In this document: positions 7,223 to 13,135 of the stretch, in pieces
Layout of the letters: each line of letters opens with the position of its first letter
Position numbering within the stretch: the first letter of the stretch is position 1
NCBI GenBank assembly: GCA_036657595.1
Contig: JAVXFZ010000061.1
Coordinates: forward strand, 1-15,578
Length of the DNA stretch: 15,578 nucleotides
Reading direction: 5' to 3'
Origin: Odoribacter sp036657595
GTDB taxonomy: Bacteria; Bacteroidota; Bacteroidia; Bacteroidales; Marinifilaceae
Made by a program: the position numbers and the translations under genes
Notes under the pieces: model-generated
What the model was told of the DNA's origin: nothing
What the model saw: the letters and a program-made list of their open reading frames with translations, nothing else
Database searches by the model: none

Positions 7223-8212
7223 ATGGCTTCTACGAATTTTGTTGATTATGTAAAAATATTTTGCCGCAGTGGTGCCGGAGGCGGCGGCTCCGTACATTTA
7301 CACCGAGATAAGCGAACGATGAAAGGCGGACCGGACGGTGGCGACGGCGGACGAGGGGGACACGTGATCATTCGCGGTAATAGTAATTATTGGACGTTGA
7401 TCCATTTGAAATATCAACGTCACGTTTTTGCCGGAGATGGCGGAAGCGGTAGTGCCGACCGTAGCACGGGAAGCGATGGTGATGATATTACGATTGATGT
7501 GCCACTGGGAACTGTTGCCAGAGATGCCGACACGGGCGAAAAGATTTGTGAGATCACCACAGAGGGTGAAACATTTAATATGGTGAAAGGCGGACGAGGC
7601 GGACAGGGAAACTGGCATTTCCGTTCTCCTACGAATCAAACGCCCCGTTTTGCACAACCCGGTGAGCCGCGAATAGAGCGTTCGGTGATTTTGGAATTGA
7701 AAGTCTTAGCAGATGTCGGATTAGTTGGCTTCCCAAATGCCGGAAAATCCACTTTATTGTCGGTCGTTTCGGCAGCAAAACCCGAAATTGCCAATTATCC
7801 ATTTACTACGCTTGTTCCGAATCTTGGTATTGTTAATTACCGTGACGGACGCTCGTTTATTATGGCGGATATTCCCGGAATTATCGAAGGTGCCCACGCG
7901 GGGAAAGGATTAGGGGTCAGATTCCTGCGACACATTGAACGTAATTCGGTGTTGTTATTTATGGTTCCTGCCGACAGTAAAAACATACGAGAGGAGTATA
8001 ATATTCTACTCAATGAGTTGAAGCAGTATAACCCCGAACTATTGGATAAGAAAAGAGTGTTGGCTATTTCTAAATCCGACTGCGCAGATAAAGAATTGAT
8101 TTCCGAAATGGAAAATGATTTGCCGGATATTACTTATGTGTTTATCTCTTCGATTGCAGGGACTGGCATCACAGAATTGAAAGATATTTTGTGGAAAGTC
8201 TTAAATGAATAA
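7223..8212 (+). CDS. obgE: Obg family GTPase (ribosome assembly)
   Basis: 329 residues. The N-terminal Obg fold (about 1-158) shows the family's glycine-rich repeats (SGAGGGGSVHLHRDK, GGPDGGDGGRGG, GGRGGQGNWHF). The G domain follows: Walker A GFPNAGKST (169-177), switch NYPFTT (191-196), DIPG (216-219), a G4 variant SKSD (283-286) and G5 SS (309-310). The protein stops after the G domain and lacks the C-terminal OCT domain found in Gram-positive Obg, as expected for this phylum. Obg proteins bind the 50S subunit late in assembly and respond to GTP and ppGpp levels. The gene is followed by hairpins that end transcription from both directions. Confidence 0.96.
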   Translation: MASTNFVDYVKIFCRSGAGGGGSVHLHRDKRTMKGGPDGGDGGRGGHVIIRGNSNYWTLIHLKYQRHVFAGDGGSGSADRSTGSDGDDITIDVPLGTVARDADTGEKICEITTEGETFNMVKGGRGGQGNWHFRSPTNQTPRFAQPGEPRIERSVILELKVLADVGLVGFPNAGKSTLLSVVSAAKPEIANYPFTTLVPNLGIVNYRDGRSFIMADIPGIIEGAHAGKGLGVRFLRHIERNSVLLFMVPADSKNIREEYNILLNELKQYNPELLDKKRVLAISKSDCADKELISEMENDLPDITYVFISSIAGTGITELKDILWKVLNE

Positions 8213-8248
8213 AAAGACGGACGGTGCATTACTGCTCCCGTCCGTCTT
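8211..8248 (-). terminator. Strong hairpin terminator between convergent obg and DUF4097 genes
   Basis: AAGACGGACGG (8214-8224) and CCGTCCGTCTT (8238-8248) form a perfect 11-bp GC-rich stem with a 13-base loop. Only the minus-strand reading has a U-tract (five T at 8215-8211), so it best serves the minus-strand operon ending at 8345. The A-tract overlaps the end of obg (stop 8210-8212). Confidence 0.65.
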
Positions 8249-8253
8249 GAATG

Positions 8254-8335
8254 ATGACATTCTAATCAGTTCTTGCTATTTCATCGAAAGAGCACAAGAG
8301 AAATGAGTAGGATGTCATTTTTCTTTTTTCTTTTT
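8254..8335 (+). terminator. Nested long-stem terminator downstream of obg
   Basis: ATGACATTCTA (8254-8264) pairs with TAGGATGTCAT (8308-8318), 11 bp with one G-T pair. The 43-base loop carries a second small stem (TCTTG / CAAGA). It is followed by a plus-strand T-tract of three T-runs separated by single C bases (8318-8335). Orientation fits obg termination. Confidence 0.5.
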
Positions 8336-8344
8336 ATCCGATCC

Positions 8345-9409
8345 TTATTCGCCGGCACTTTTATTGGACTGGATGAAAAGACTTCCGGAAGACATATCCA
8401 AGAATACTTTTCCCGAATATTTGACGTTTCCAATAAATTTTTTGCCAACAATCACATTTTTTGATATTGTCGGTTGTTCGTCCAGCTGCATTTTATCAGG
8501 AAGGTCTATTTTTAATGATTTGTTGTGCTTTAATTCAAGGTGGTAACCGGCATCAGCCATAAAAGTCAGACCCACTTTTGTAAATGAACTTTTTAAACGA
8601 ATTTCAGAAAACATCAGTTGGATGTTGCGCACATTCATCTCTCCCATTTTCATATCCATATCCAAGATGTTGCCGATGTCTTTTACTTCATATTTGGTCA
8701 TAGAGGAGCTTCCTGTCAAGTCTTCAATTTCTCCCAGTTGCATTAAACCACCGGAAGTTCGTATGTTTAATTTGTCAATAGATTCAAATTGTCCTTTACA
8801 CGAATTGGCGACTATTTTTATTTCTTCGCCGGATTGTATTTGGATCGTACAATTTTTGAAGTCGCCGTCCATTGTGTTTACTTTTTCTACGGCAAAGTTT
8901 CCTTTGTCCTGTTTGATATAAAATTCTCCGTCTTCCAATGTAGCAGCTTTGAAATCACCATTACGCATATCTACATTTAGTTCTCCTGCATAATTTCCTA
9001 AGTAGATGTTACCATTATTATTGATTAAGCGCAATTTTATGCCTTTCGGTATGCTCACTTTATAATCTACACTCAAAGTCATACCCGATAGCAATTGTGA
9101 GATTGTCATATCTTTTCCGATGCTGGTTTCCAAATTTAGGTAATGCCCGTTCTGAGCTTCGTTGATCTGAATAAATTCAAGGGTTTCGTCGGCTTTTACA
9201 GCGGATTTCGCCGTAATTTTCATTTCCACAGATACGCTAATTTCAGTACCTTCGCCCTGAGAAATTTCAATTTTCCCATAAGAATTTGATAGAACGAGTT
9301 CTTCTATTCCTTCTTTTGAAAAAGTTTTTTCATATTTTTTTATACTTTCCTCAGCTTTTAGTTGAAGACATAAAACCAAAAAACATAAGACCGTAATTAT
9401 TGCTTTCAT
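8345..9409 (-). CDS. Secreted DUF4097 / GIN-type beta-helix protein
   Basis: 354 residues. The N terminus has a signal peptide: a lysine, a hydrophobic core (IITVLCFLVLCLQL) and a likely signal peptidase I site after LKA at residue 19. The mature part is made of short beta-strand repeats such as LVLSNSYGKIEISQG, LRLINNNGNIYLGNY and LNIRTSGGLMQLGEI, the alternating pattern of the DUF4097 / putative head-GIN-domain right-handed beta-helix family. No catalytic motif is seen; in this family none is known, and functions are mostly unassigned. It is probably periplasmic or surface-located. It lies 17 bases after the DUF4924 stop, so it is the last gene of the rplY operon. Linking a secreted beta-helix protein to ribosomal genes has no obvious functional explanation. 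Confidence 0.7.
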   Translation of the reverse strand: MKAIITVLCFLVLCLQLKAEESIKKYEKTFSKEGIEELVLSNSYGKIEISQGEGTEISVSVEMKITAKSAVKADETLEFIQINEAQNGHYLNLETSIGKDMTISQLLSGMTLSVDYKVSIPKGIKLRLINNNGNIYLGNYAGELNVDMRNGDFKAATLEDGEFYIKQDKGNFAVEKVNTMDGDFKNCTIQIQSGEEIKIVANSCKGQFESIDKLNIRTSGGLMQLGEIEDLTGSSSMTKYEVKDIGNILDMDMKMGEMNVRNIQLMFSEIRLKSSFTKVGLTFMADAGYHLELKHNKSLKIDLPDKMQLDEQPTISKNVIVGKKFIGNVKYSGKVFLDMSSGSLFIQSNKSAGE

Positions 9410-9426
9410 AAATGTATCTATTAAAT

Positions 9427-9993
9427 TTATTTTGTTTCATCTGCTCCGGCAGACTGTTCTGTTTCTTCTTCCATTTGTTTGTAACGGGCAGCAAGGTAGG
9501 CGATCATTTTGCTGAAAGAATCCATCGCACTGATTGTTTCCCGATGAATTTCCTTTTTCTGTAAACGAAGCATTAAATGACCATATAAACCATTTAGAGC
9601 CAATTCCACGTCCGATACGCTATTATCGACTCCCGCCTTGTTTCTAAATTCGACCAGATTTCCGGCTGCCATTGTCACCAGTTGCTGGTATCTCATATCC
9701 GGCTGTTTGTACAAAAGGAAAAAATGTAATTCTGTTAATTCATTCACTATATTTTTCAATACCTGAATATGTCCCTTTTCTTCTACTTTTTCATATTTCA
9801 TTATCGCAATCAGGTTGTCATACCAATTATGAATTTCCTGATTCGTTTCTTCGTTTGTATGAAAGCCGGCAACAAGGTATTGGTCGACTTGCTGTATGTC
9901 TAATTTTAGAGCCCGGAGCATATCCTCCACTTGCCACATATATAAAATATATTCAGCAATATTACTCTTTTTTTTCTCGCGAGCTATTAACAC
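9427..9993 (-). CDS. DUF4924 family protein
   Basis: 188 residues from a GTG start at 9993. The start is supported by the N terminus MLIAREKKKSNIAEYILYMWQVEDMLRA, which matches my recollection of the conserved beginning of this Bacteroidetes family; no ATG is available upstream. The protein is largely alpha-helical and soluble with no signal peptide, charged at both ends, and carries conserved aromatic positions (YMWQ, NWYDN). Function is unknown. It stands 25 bases after the S4-domain gene, in the order rplY, pth, S4, DUF4924 that I associate with Bacteroidales, which hints at a role linked to translation. The acidic tail (EEETEQSAGADE) is probably disordered. Confidence 0.72.
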   Translation of the reverse strand: MLIAREKKKSNIAEYILYMWQVEDMLRALKLDIQQVDQYLVAGFHTNEETNQEIHNWYDNLIAIMKYEKVEEKGHIQVLKNIVNELTELHFFLLYKQPDMRYQQLVTMAAGNLVEFRNKAGVDNSVSDVELALNGLYGHLMLRLQKKEIHRETISAMDSFSKMIAYLAARYKQMEEETEQSAGADETK

Positions 9994-10018
9994 TGTTATT
10001 TATTTTTATCTATCTATT

Positions 10019-10408
10019 TTAAAATTCTTCTTCTCCTTCTTTTAGCTTATCAATTAATCGGCGATCCCGCTTGGTAGGACGCCCTGCTCCACGGGGGCGC
10101 GACTCAAAGCCATATATCTTTGCCGCATTTAATAATGCTAATGTTTCTGGCGGTGTAATGTCTTCAACATAATTCACCGCTAATTGTGCCGATACTCGAC
10201 TTGCAATCAAACCTTTCACTAAATAATGCCGTTCAATGGGTGGCATTTTTACTTTTACGATCTCACCACCTCTCAATTCCCGAGAAGCTTTTGTGTGTAC
10301 ATCGCCAATGGAAACGTGTCCCTTTGAGCATTCTTCTGCAGCCAATGAACGTGTCTTGAAAATTCTGACCGCCCAAAGCCATTTATCAATTCTGACTTTT
10401 TCTTCCAT
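10019..10408 (-). CDS. S4-domain RNA-binding protein, Hsp15-like
   Basis: 129 residues. The N-terminal S4 domain (about 1-60) reads VRIDKWLWAVRIFKTRSLAAEECSKGHV and carries the helix pair of the HslR/Hsp15 group. A basic segment follows (RPRGAGRPTKRDRR, about 104-117), and the C terminus is acidic. Hsp15 of Escherichia coli binds free 50S subunits with a stalled nascent chain attached to tRNA and helps recycling. That makes its place between peptidyl-tRNA hydrolase and DUF4924 functionally sensible. ATG at 10408 was taken because the S4 domain begins directly after it. A 129-base spacer separates it from pth, so an internal promoter is possible, but none was clear. Confidence 0.82.
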   Translation of the reverse strand: MEEKVRIDKWLWAVRIFKTRSLAAEECSKGHVSIGDVHTKASRELRGGEIVKVKMPPIERHYLVKGLIASRVSAQLAVNYVEDITPPETLALLNAAKIYGFESRPRGAGRPTKRDRRLIDKLKEGEEEF

Positions 10409-10537
10409 ATTAGAAGTTCATAAACTGCCAACGACAGTGTTTCAATGTCCTGATTCGTCCGGTATCTGATCGTTTAATCGTTTTTGATGTGAACGAATCA
10501 ACAGTAAAGGATCAAGTTAATACAGCAATAATGCTAT

Positions 10538-11104
10538 TTATTTTTTTGTATTAAATATGTTCATCGTTTTTACAATCCCTTGTAAAACGAAGGTCGTAAT
10601 AATTTCTCCCCCTCTTTCCATTAATGCCGGCATTTGGGTTCTTTCCTCTTCATCCCATTTTCCCAGCACGTAATCAATCTGCTGTCCCCGTGAAAAGGTG
10701 TTTCCAATCCCATATCTTAAACGGGCATACTCAGTAGTCCCCAATAATGCATTGATGCTCTTCAATCCATTGTGTCCTCCGTCACTTCCCTGCCCTCTCA
10801 AGCGCAAGGTTCCAAAAGGTAATGCTAGATCATCAACAATAATCAATAGATCTTCTAAGGCTATTTTTTCTTTTTGCATCCAGTAACTGACAGCCTTGCC
10901 ACTCAAATTCATATAAGTATTTGGCTTGAGTAAAACCAATGTTCTACCTTTTACTTTCAGTTCACACACCGCACCGTAACGCATATCTTCAAAAACAGTA
11001 TTGGACGCCTTAGCAAAGGCGTCCAATACATTAAATCCGATATTATGTCGTGTATCCTGATATTCCGAACCGATATTTCCCAGTCCAACAATAAGATACT
11101 TCAT
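10538..11104 (-). CDS. pth: Peptidyl-tRNA hydrolase
   Basis: 188 residues. Pth releases tRNA from peptidyl-tRNA that drops off ribosomes. The active-site residues are all present: N10 and H20 in GLGNIGSEYQDTRHNIGF, N66 in YMNLSG, the aspartate pair D91-D92 in IIVDDLALPFG, and N112 in GSDGGHNGLKS. Length and domain layout are standard. The start directly precedes the first beta strand (KYLIVGLGN) and lies 10 bases after the rplY stop, showing tight coupling with the ribosomal protein L25 gene. The L25-Pth pairing is widespread in bacteria. A small AGCA/TGCT dyad sits just past the stop. Confidence 0.97.
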   Translation of the reverse strand: MKYLIVGLGNIGSEYQDTRHNIGFNVLDAFAKASNTVFEDMRYGAVCELKVKGRTLVLLKPNTYMNLSGKAVSYWMQKEKIALEDLLIIVDDLALPFGTLRLRGQGSDGGHNGLKSINALLGTTEYARLRYGIGNTFSRGQQIDYVLGKWDEEERTQMPALMERGGEIITTFVLQGIVKTMNIFNTKK

Positions 11105-11114
11105 ATTATCTTAA

Positions 11115-11687
11115 TTAATTTGTTTCCTGAGCTGCTGCTTTGGCTGCTCTGGTCAGTTTAATTTGTGCAATAACAACTTCCTTCGGATTTACAACCGCAA
11201 AGTTTTCATACGACAAATCTTTTACTTTGATTGTTTTTCCCAATCCAAGATTAGTTACATCCAGAATCAATTCACCCGGCATATTCGTTGGTAATGCCTT
11301 TACTTTCAGTTTTCTAACTACTAAAGAAAGTTTACCACCTGCTTGCACACCTTCTGCAAATCCTTGTAGTTTTACAGGGACTTCCATAATCACCGGTTTT
11401 TCATCGCAGATTTGGTAAAAATCCATGTGTAACACACGGTCGGATACCGGGTGAAACTGAATTTCACGCATCACTGCATTGTATGACTTTTCGCCAACAT
11501 TTAGTTTAACCATATACACAATCGGAGTATACAGTAATTTTTGCAGGTCTTTTTCAATGACAGAAAAATGTATGTTTTCTCCACCACCATAAAGTACACA
11601 AGGAACTTTCGCCTCAGCTCTCAGGGCATTTGTAGCTTTTTTACCTAAATCACTTCTTAATTCACCCTGTAATTCAAAAATTTGCAT
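11115..11687 (-). CDS. rplY: 50S ribosomal protein L25 (general stress / CTC form)
   Basis: 190 residues, the long two-domain CTC form rather than the short E. coli L25. The 5S rRNA-binding N-terminal domain (about 1-92) includes GELRSDLGKKATNALRAEAKVPCVLYG and REIQFHPVSDRVLHMDFYQ. A TL5-type beta domain follows (VPVKLQGFAEGVQAGGKL and LELILDVTNLGLG-like strands), and the tail is Ala-rich (AAKAAAQETN). It is the first gene of a minus-strand operon with pth, the S4 protein, DUF4924 and DUF4097. A leader of about 105 bases with a stable hairpin precedes it, which may allow feedback control by L25 (inference). Confidence 0.96.
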   Translation of the reverse strand: MQIFELQGELRSDLGKKATNALRAEAKVPCVLYGGGENIHFSVIEKDLQKLLYTPIVYMVKLNVGEKSYNAVMREIQFHPVSDRVLHMDFYQICDEKPVIMEVPVKLQGFAEGVQAGGKLSLVVRKLKVKALPTNMPGELILDVTNLGLGKTIKVKDLSYENFAVVNPKEVVIAQIKLTRAAKAAAQETN

Positions 11688-11794
11688 AACAAATCATATT
11701 ACGTGTTACTCAAAAACGGATTTCAGCTCCGGGGGTATGAGCCAATCTGTTCTCCCATCACACAATTTTAATTATTCCCCGTAAATTCAGAGTG
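11688..11794 (-). promoter_or_regulatory. Structured 5' leader of the rplY operon
   Basis: Between the -7 element and the rplY ATG the transcript can fold a hairpin at 11747-11719: GATT pairs with AATC, then GGCTC with GAGCT (one G-U pair) across a two-base GA bulge. The nine-base loop contains five consecutive C. It is more GC-rich than the surrounding spacer, suggesting selection. It could be a ribosomal-protein autoregulatory leader; no known Rfam family was recognised. Confidence 0.4.
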
Positions 11795-11802
11795 CAAAGA
11801 TA
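11795..11802 (-). promoter_or_regulatory. Likely -7 promoter element of the rplY operon
   Basis: On the minus strand 11802-11795 reads TATCTTTG followed by C, a full match to TAnnTTTG. T-rich sequence (TTTT) lies at the -33 position about 20 bases upstream. Predicted leader is about 100 bases. Confidence 0.5.
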
Positions 11803-11856
11803 GGAAAAAAGTAAAAAGGTAAAAATGAAATATACAAAGTTTTTCTGCTTAAAAAC

Positions 11857-11887
11857 TTTTTTCTTTCAAATATTGGTTTTACTTTTG
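11857..11887 (+). promoter_or_regulatory. Likely promoter of the ferredoxin gene
   Basis: TACTTTTG (11880-11887) matches the -7 consensus fully, and TTTT at 11857-11860 stands 19 bases upstream at the -33 position. The leader before the ATG at 11917 would be about 23 bases. Confidence 0.5.
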
Positions 11888-11916
11888 TGCATTATTAATC
11901 AATAAAACTATTAAAA

Positions 11917-12087
11917 ATGGCTTACGTAATATCTGATGACTGTATTGCTTGCGGATCATGCGAAGGAGAATGCCCGGTTGGAGCAATCTCAATGGGGGCT
12001 GATCATTATGAAATTGATGCGAGTGCTTGTACCGATTGTGGCACTTGTGCTGGTCAATGCCCGGTTGAAGCAATTAAACAAGCTTAA
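11917..12087 (+). CDS. 2[4Fe-4S] ferredoxin
   Basis: 56 residues, the classic size of clostridial-type ferredoxins. Two cluster-binding motifs CxxCxxCxxxCP are present: C9, C12, C15, C19 and C38, C41, C44, C48. In each, the final Cys is followed by Pro-Val and a small/hydrophobic stretch (VGAIS, VEAIK), so the two halves show the internal duplication of the fold. It is a soluble cytoplasmic one-electron carrier, likely partner of pyruvate:ferredoxin oxidoreductase, hydrogenase or Rnf in an anaerobe; none of these is in the window. It has its own promoter and a strong terminator, so it is a monocistronic gene, as expected for an abundant small protein. Confidence 0.95.
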   Translation: MAYVISDDCIACGSCEGECPVGAISMGADHYEIDASACTDCGTCAGQCPVEAIKQA

Positions 12088-12110
12088 TCATTATAAGAGC
12101 AAGGACAAAG

Positions 12111-12140
12111 AAAACGGAGTTTTAAAACTCCGTTTTTTTT
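12111..12140. terminator. Shared bidirectional terminator between ferredoxin and fthC genes
   Basis: AAAACGGAG (12111-12119), TTTTAAAA, CTCCGTTTT (12128-12136) form a fully palindromic hairpin. On the plus strand the T-run continues to 12140. On the minus strand the stem ends in TTTT-C-TTT. The plus-strand T-run overlaps the fthC stop codon (12141-12139). Confidence 0.85.
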
Positions 12141-12681
12141 ATTCTTCCCTGCAACTGCAAATCACCTGATCCATCCGAATATCGTGCGCTTCCGTCGGTA
12201 TATTGTCTAAATATTGGAAATCAAAACAAACACCTATTTTATAGGCATTCGTCAGCTTCAGAATTTTATCGTAAAACCCTTTGCCCCTTCCCAGCCGATT
12301 GCCTTGCTGATCAAAAGCAACTCCCGGCACAAGAATTAGATCTATCTGATTTAAATCAGTGAAAAGTTTACCCACAGGCTCCGGTATTGCATATCCTTCC
12401 CCCGGACATAGTTTTTCTTTTCCTTCAAAATAACGTAGCTCCAATTGATCTCCTTTTACACAAGGTAATAAAATTGTTTTCTCCTTCGCCCAGCGCCCCA
12501 CAAAATCAGGAGTGAATACTTCATCTTCCATTGACCAATATATCAATACGATCCGGGCTGCCTTGAAATGTTCGTCCTGTTCCACGATCTTCCATACAGA
12601 TAGAGATTTCTGAATTTTCTGCTCTAAAGAGTAAGTCTTCTTTAATTCCCGCATTTGCCTTCTCAGTTCCTTTTTTTCCAT
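12139..12681 (-). CDS. 5-formyltetrahydrofolate cyclo-ligase
   Basis: 180 residues, normal for the family. It converts 5-formyl-THF to 5,10-methenyl-THF with ATP, returning stored folate to the one-carbon pool. Signature features are the basic N terminus (KKELRRQMRELKK), the substrate segment YAIPEP (97-102) and the family motif NRLGRGKGFYD (128-138), followed by DNIPTEAHDIRMDQVI near the C terminus with conserved aspartates 167 and 171. ATG at 12681 is preceded by an AAAGGGA stretch with almost no spacing, so a true Shine-Dalgarno role is doubtful. The upstream gldB-like gene ends 52 bases away on the same strand, suggesting co-transcription. The stop codon lies inside the shared terminator region. 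Confidence 0.93.
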   Translation of the reverse strand: MEKKELRRQMRELKKTYSLEQKIQKSLSVWKIVEQDEHFKAARIVLIYWSMEDEVFTPDFVGRWAKEKTILLPCVKGDQLELRYFEGKEKLCPGEGYAIPEPVGKLFTDLNQIDLILVPGVAFDQQGNRLGRGKGFYDKILKLTNAYKIGVCFDFQYLDNIPTEAHDIRMDQVICSCREE

Positions 12682-12733
12682 TCCCTTTTAATATAAATTA
12701 TTGCAATATTTGAAATTCGTTATTCGCTTGTTT

Positions 12734-12973
12734 TTAGACTACTATACCGTATCCACTCNNNNNNNNNNNNNNNNNNNNNNNNNNNNNNNNNNNNNNNNNN
12801 NNNNNNNNNNNNNNNNNNNNNNNNNNNNNNNNNNNNNNNNNNNNNNNNNNNNNNNNNNTGTCCAAGCGATTGATCTTCACATCCTTCAATAATTCTCTCA
12901 CATTAGGATGATTCTCACGCCTACAATTCGTCAGCAACAATAGAAGAATTATTCCTTTAATAAAAAACTTCAT
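12734..12973 (-). CDS. gldB: GldB-like lipoprotein, interrupted by a scaffold gap
   Basis: Only the two ends are visible. The N terminus (ATG 12973; an alternative in-frame ATG is at 12988) reads MKFFIKGIILLLLLTNC, a lipoprotein signal peptide with Cys at residue 17, followed by NVRELLKDVKINRLD. That resembles the start of gliding-motility lipoprotein GldB, where a DVKIxRxD strand follows the lipobox. After 100 N, the other side can end in SGYGIVV and a stop at 12736-12734, plausible as a GldB C terminus. The family is about 300 residues or more, so most of the coding sequence is missing and the N count is a placeholder. Divergence from nadE supports the call, as I recall gldB and nadE being neighbours in other Bacteroidetes. 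In non-gliding Bacteroidales the role of GldB is unclear. Confidence 0.55.
   Translation of the reverse strand: MKFFIKGIILLLLLTNCRRENHPNVRELLKDVKINRLDXXXXXXXXXXXXXXXXXXXXXXXXXXXXXXXXXXSGYGIVV
12759..12858. other. Assembly gap, 100 N
   Basis: Exactly 100 unknown bases, the conventional placeholder for a scaffold join of unknown size. It removes most of the gldB-like gene, and frame across it is arbitrary. Confidence 0.97.
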
Positions 12974-13016
12974 CGTATTTTTAATCATTTTGATATCAAA
13001 AATCGTAATTTTGAGG

Positions 13017-13024
13017 CAAAGATA
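13017..13024 (-). promoter_or_regulatory. Likely -7 promoter element of the gldB-like gene
   Basis: On the minus strand 13024-13017 reads TATCTTTG followed by CC, a full match to TAnnTTTG and identical in its eight bases to the rplY element. No -33 TTTG was found; a heptamer repeat occupies that region. Confidence 0.45.
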
Positions 13025-13030
13025 AAAGAA

Positions 13031-13054
13031 AGCTAAAAGCTAAAAGCTAAAAGC
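13031..13054. repeat. Short tandem repeat, AGCTAAA x 3
   Basis: Three perfect copies of AGCTAAA (13031-13051) plus a partial AGC. It lies immediately upstream of the gldB-like -7 element, in the spacer shared with nadE. Confidence 0.8.
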
Positions 13055-13135
13055 CGTAAGTTTATTTGTAAAAGCACTCGTGCTACAAATTCTAACAAAT
13101 AAATAAATGAATAAACAAACGAATAATACCAAAAT

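Noticed and set aside
7298..7657. 119-residue minus-strand frame inside obg
   Set aside because: It is antisense to the strongly conserved glycine-rich Obg fold; it is open because of the composition of the coding strand.
10409..10537. Possible small RNA or gene between pth and the S4-domain gene
   Set aside because: Only a weak 4-bp dyad (AGCA/TGCT) was seen; nothing supports a separate transcript.
12701..12892. Plus-strand reading frame across the N run
   Set aside because: It is mostly unknown bases; the frame exists only because N codons are not stops.
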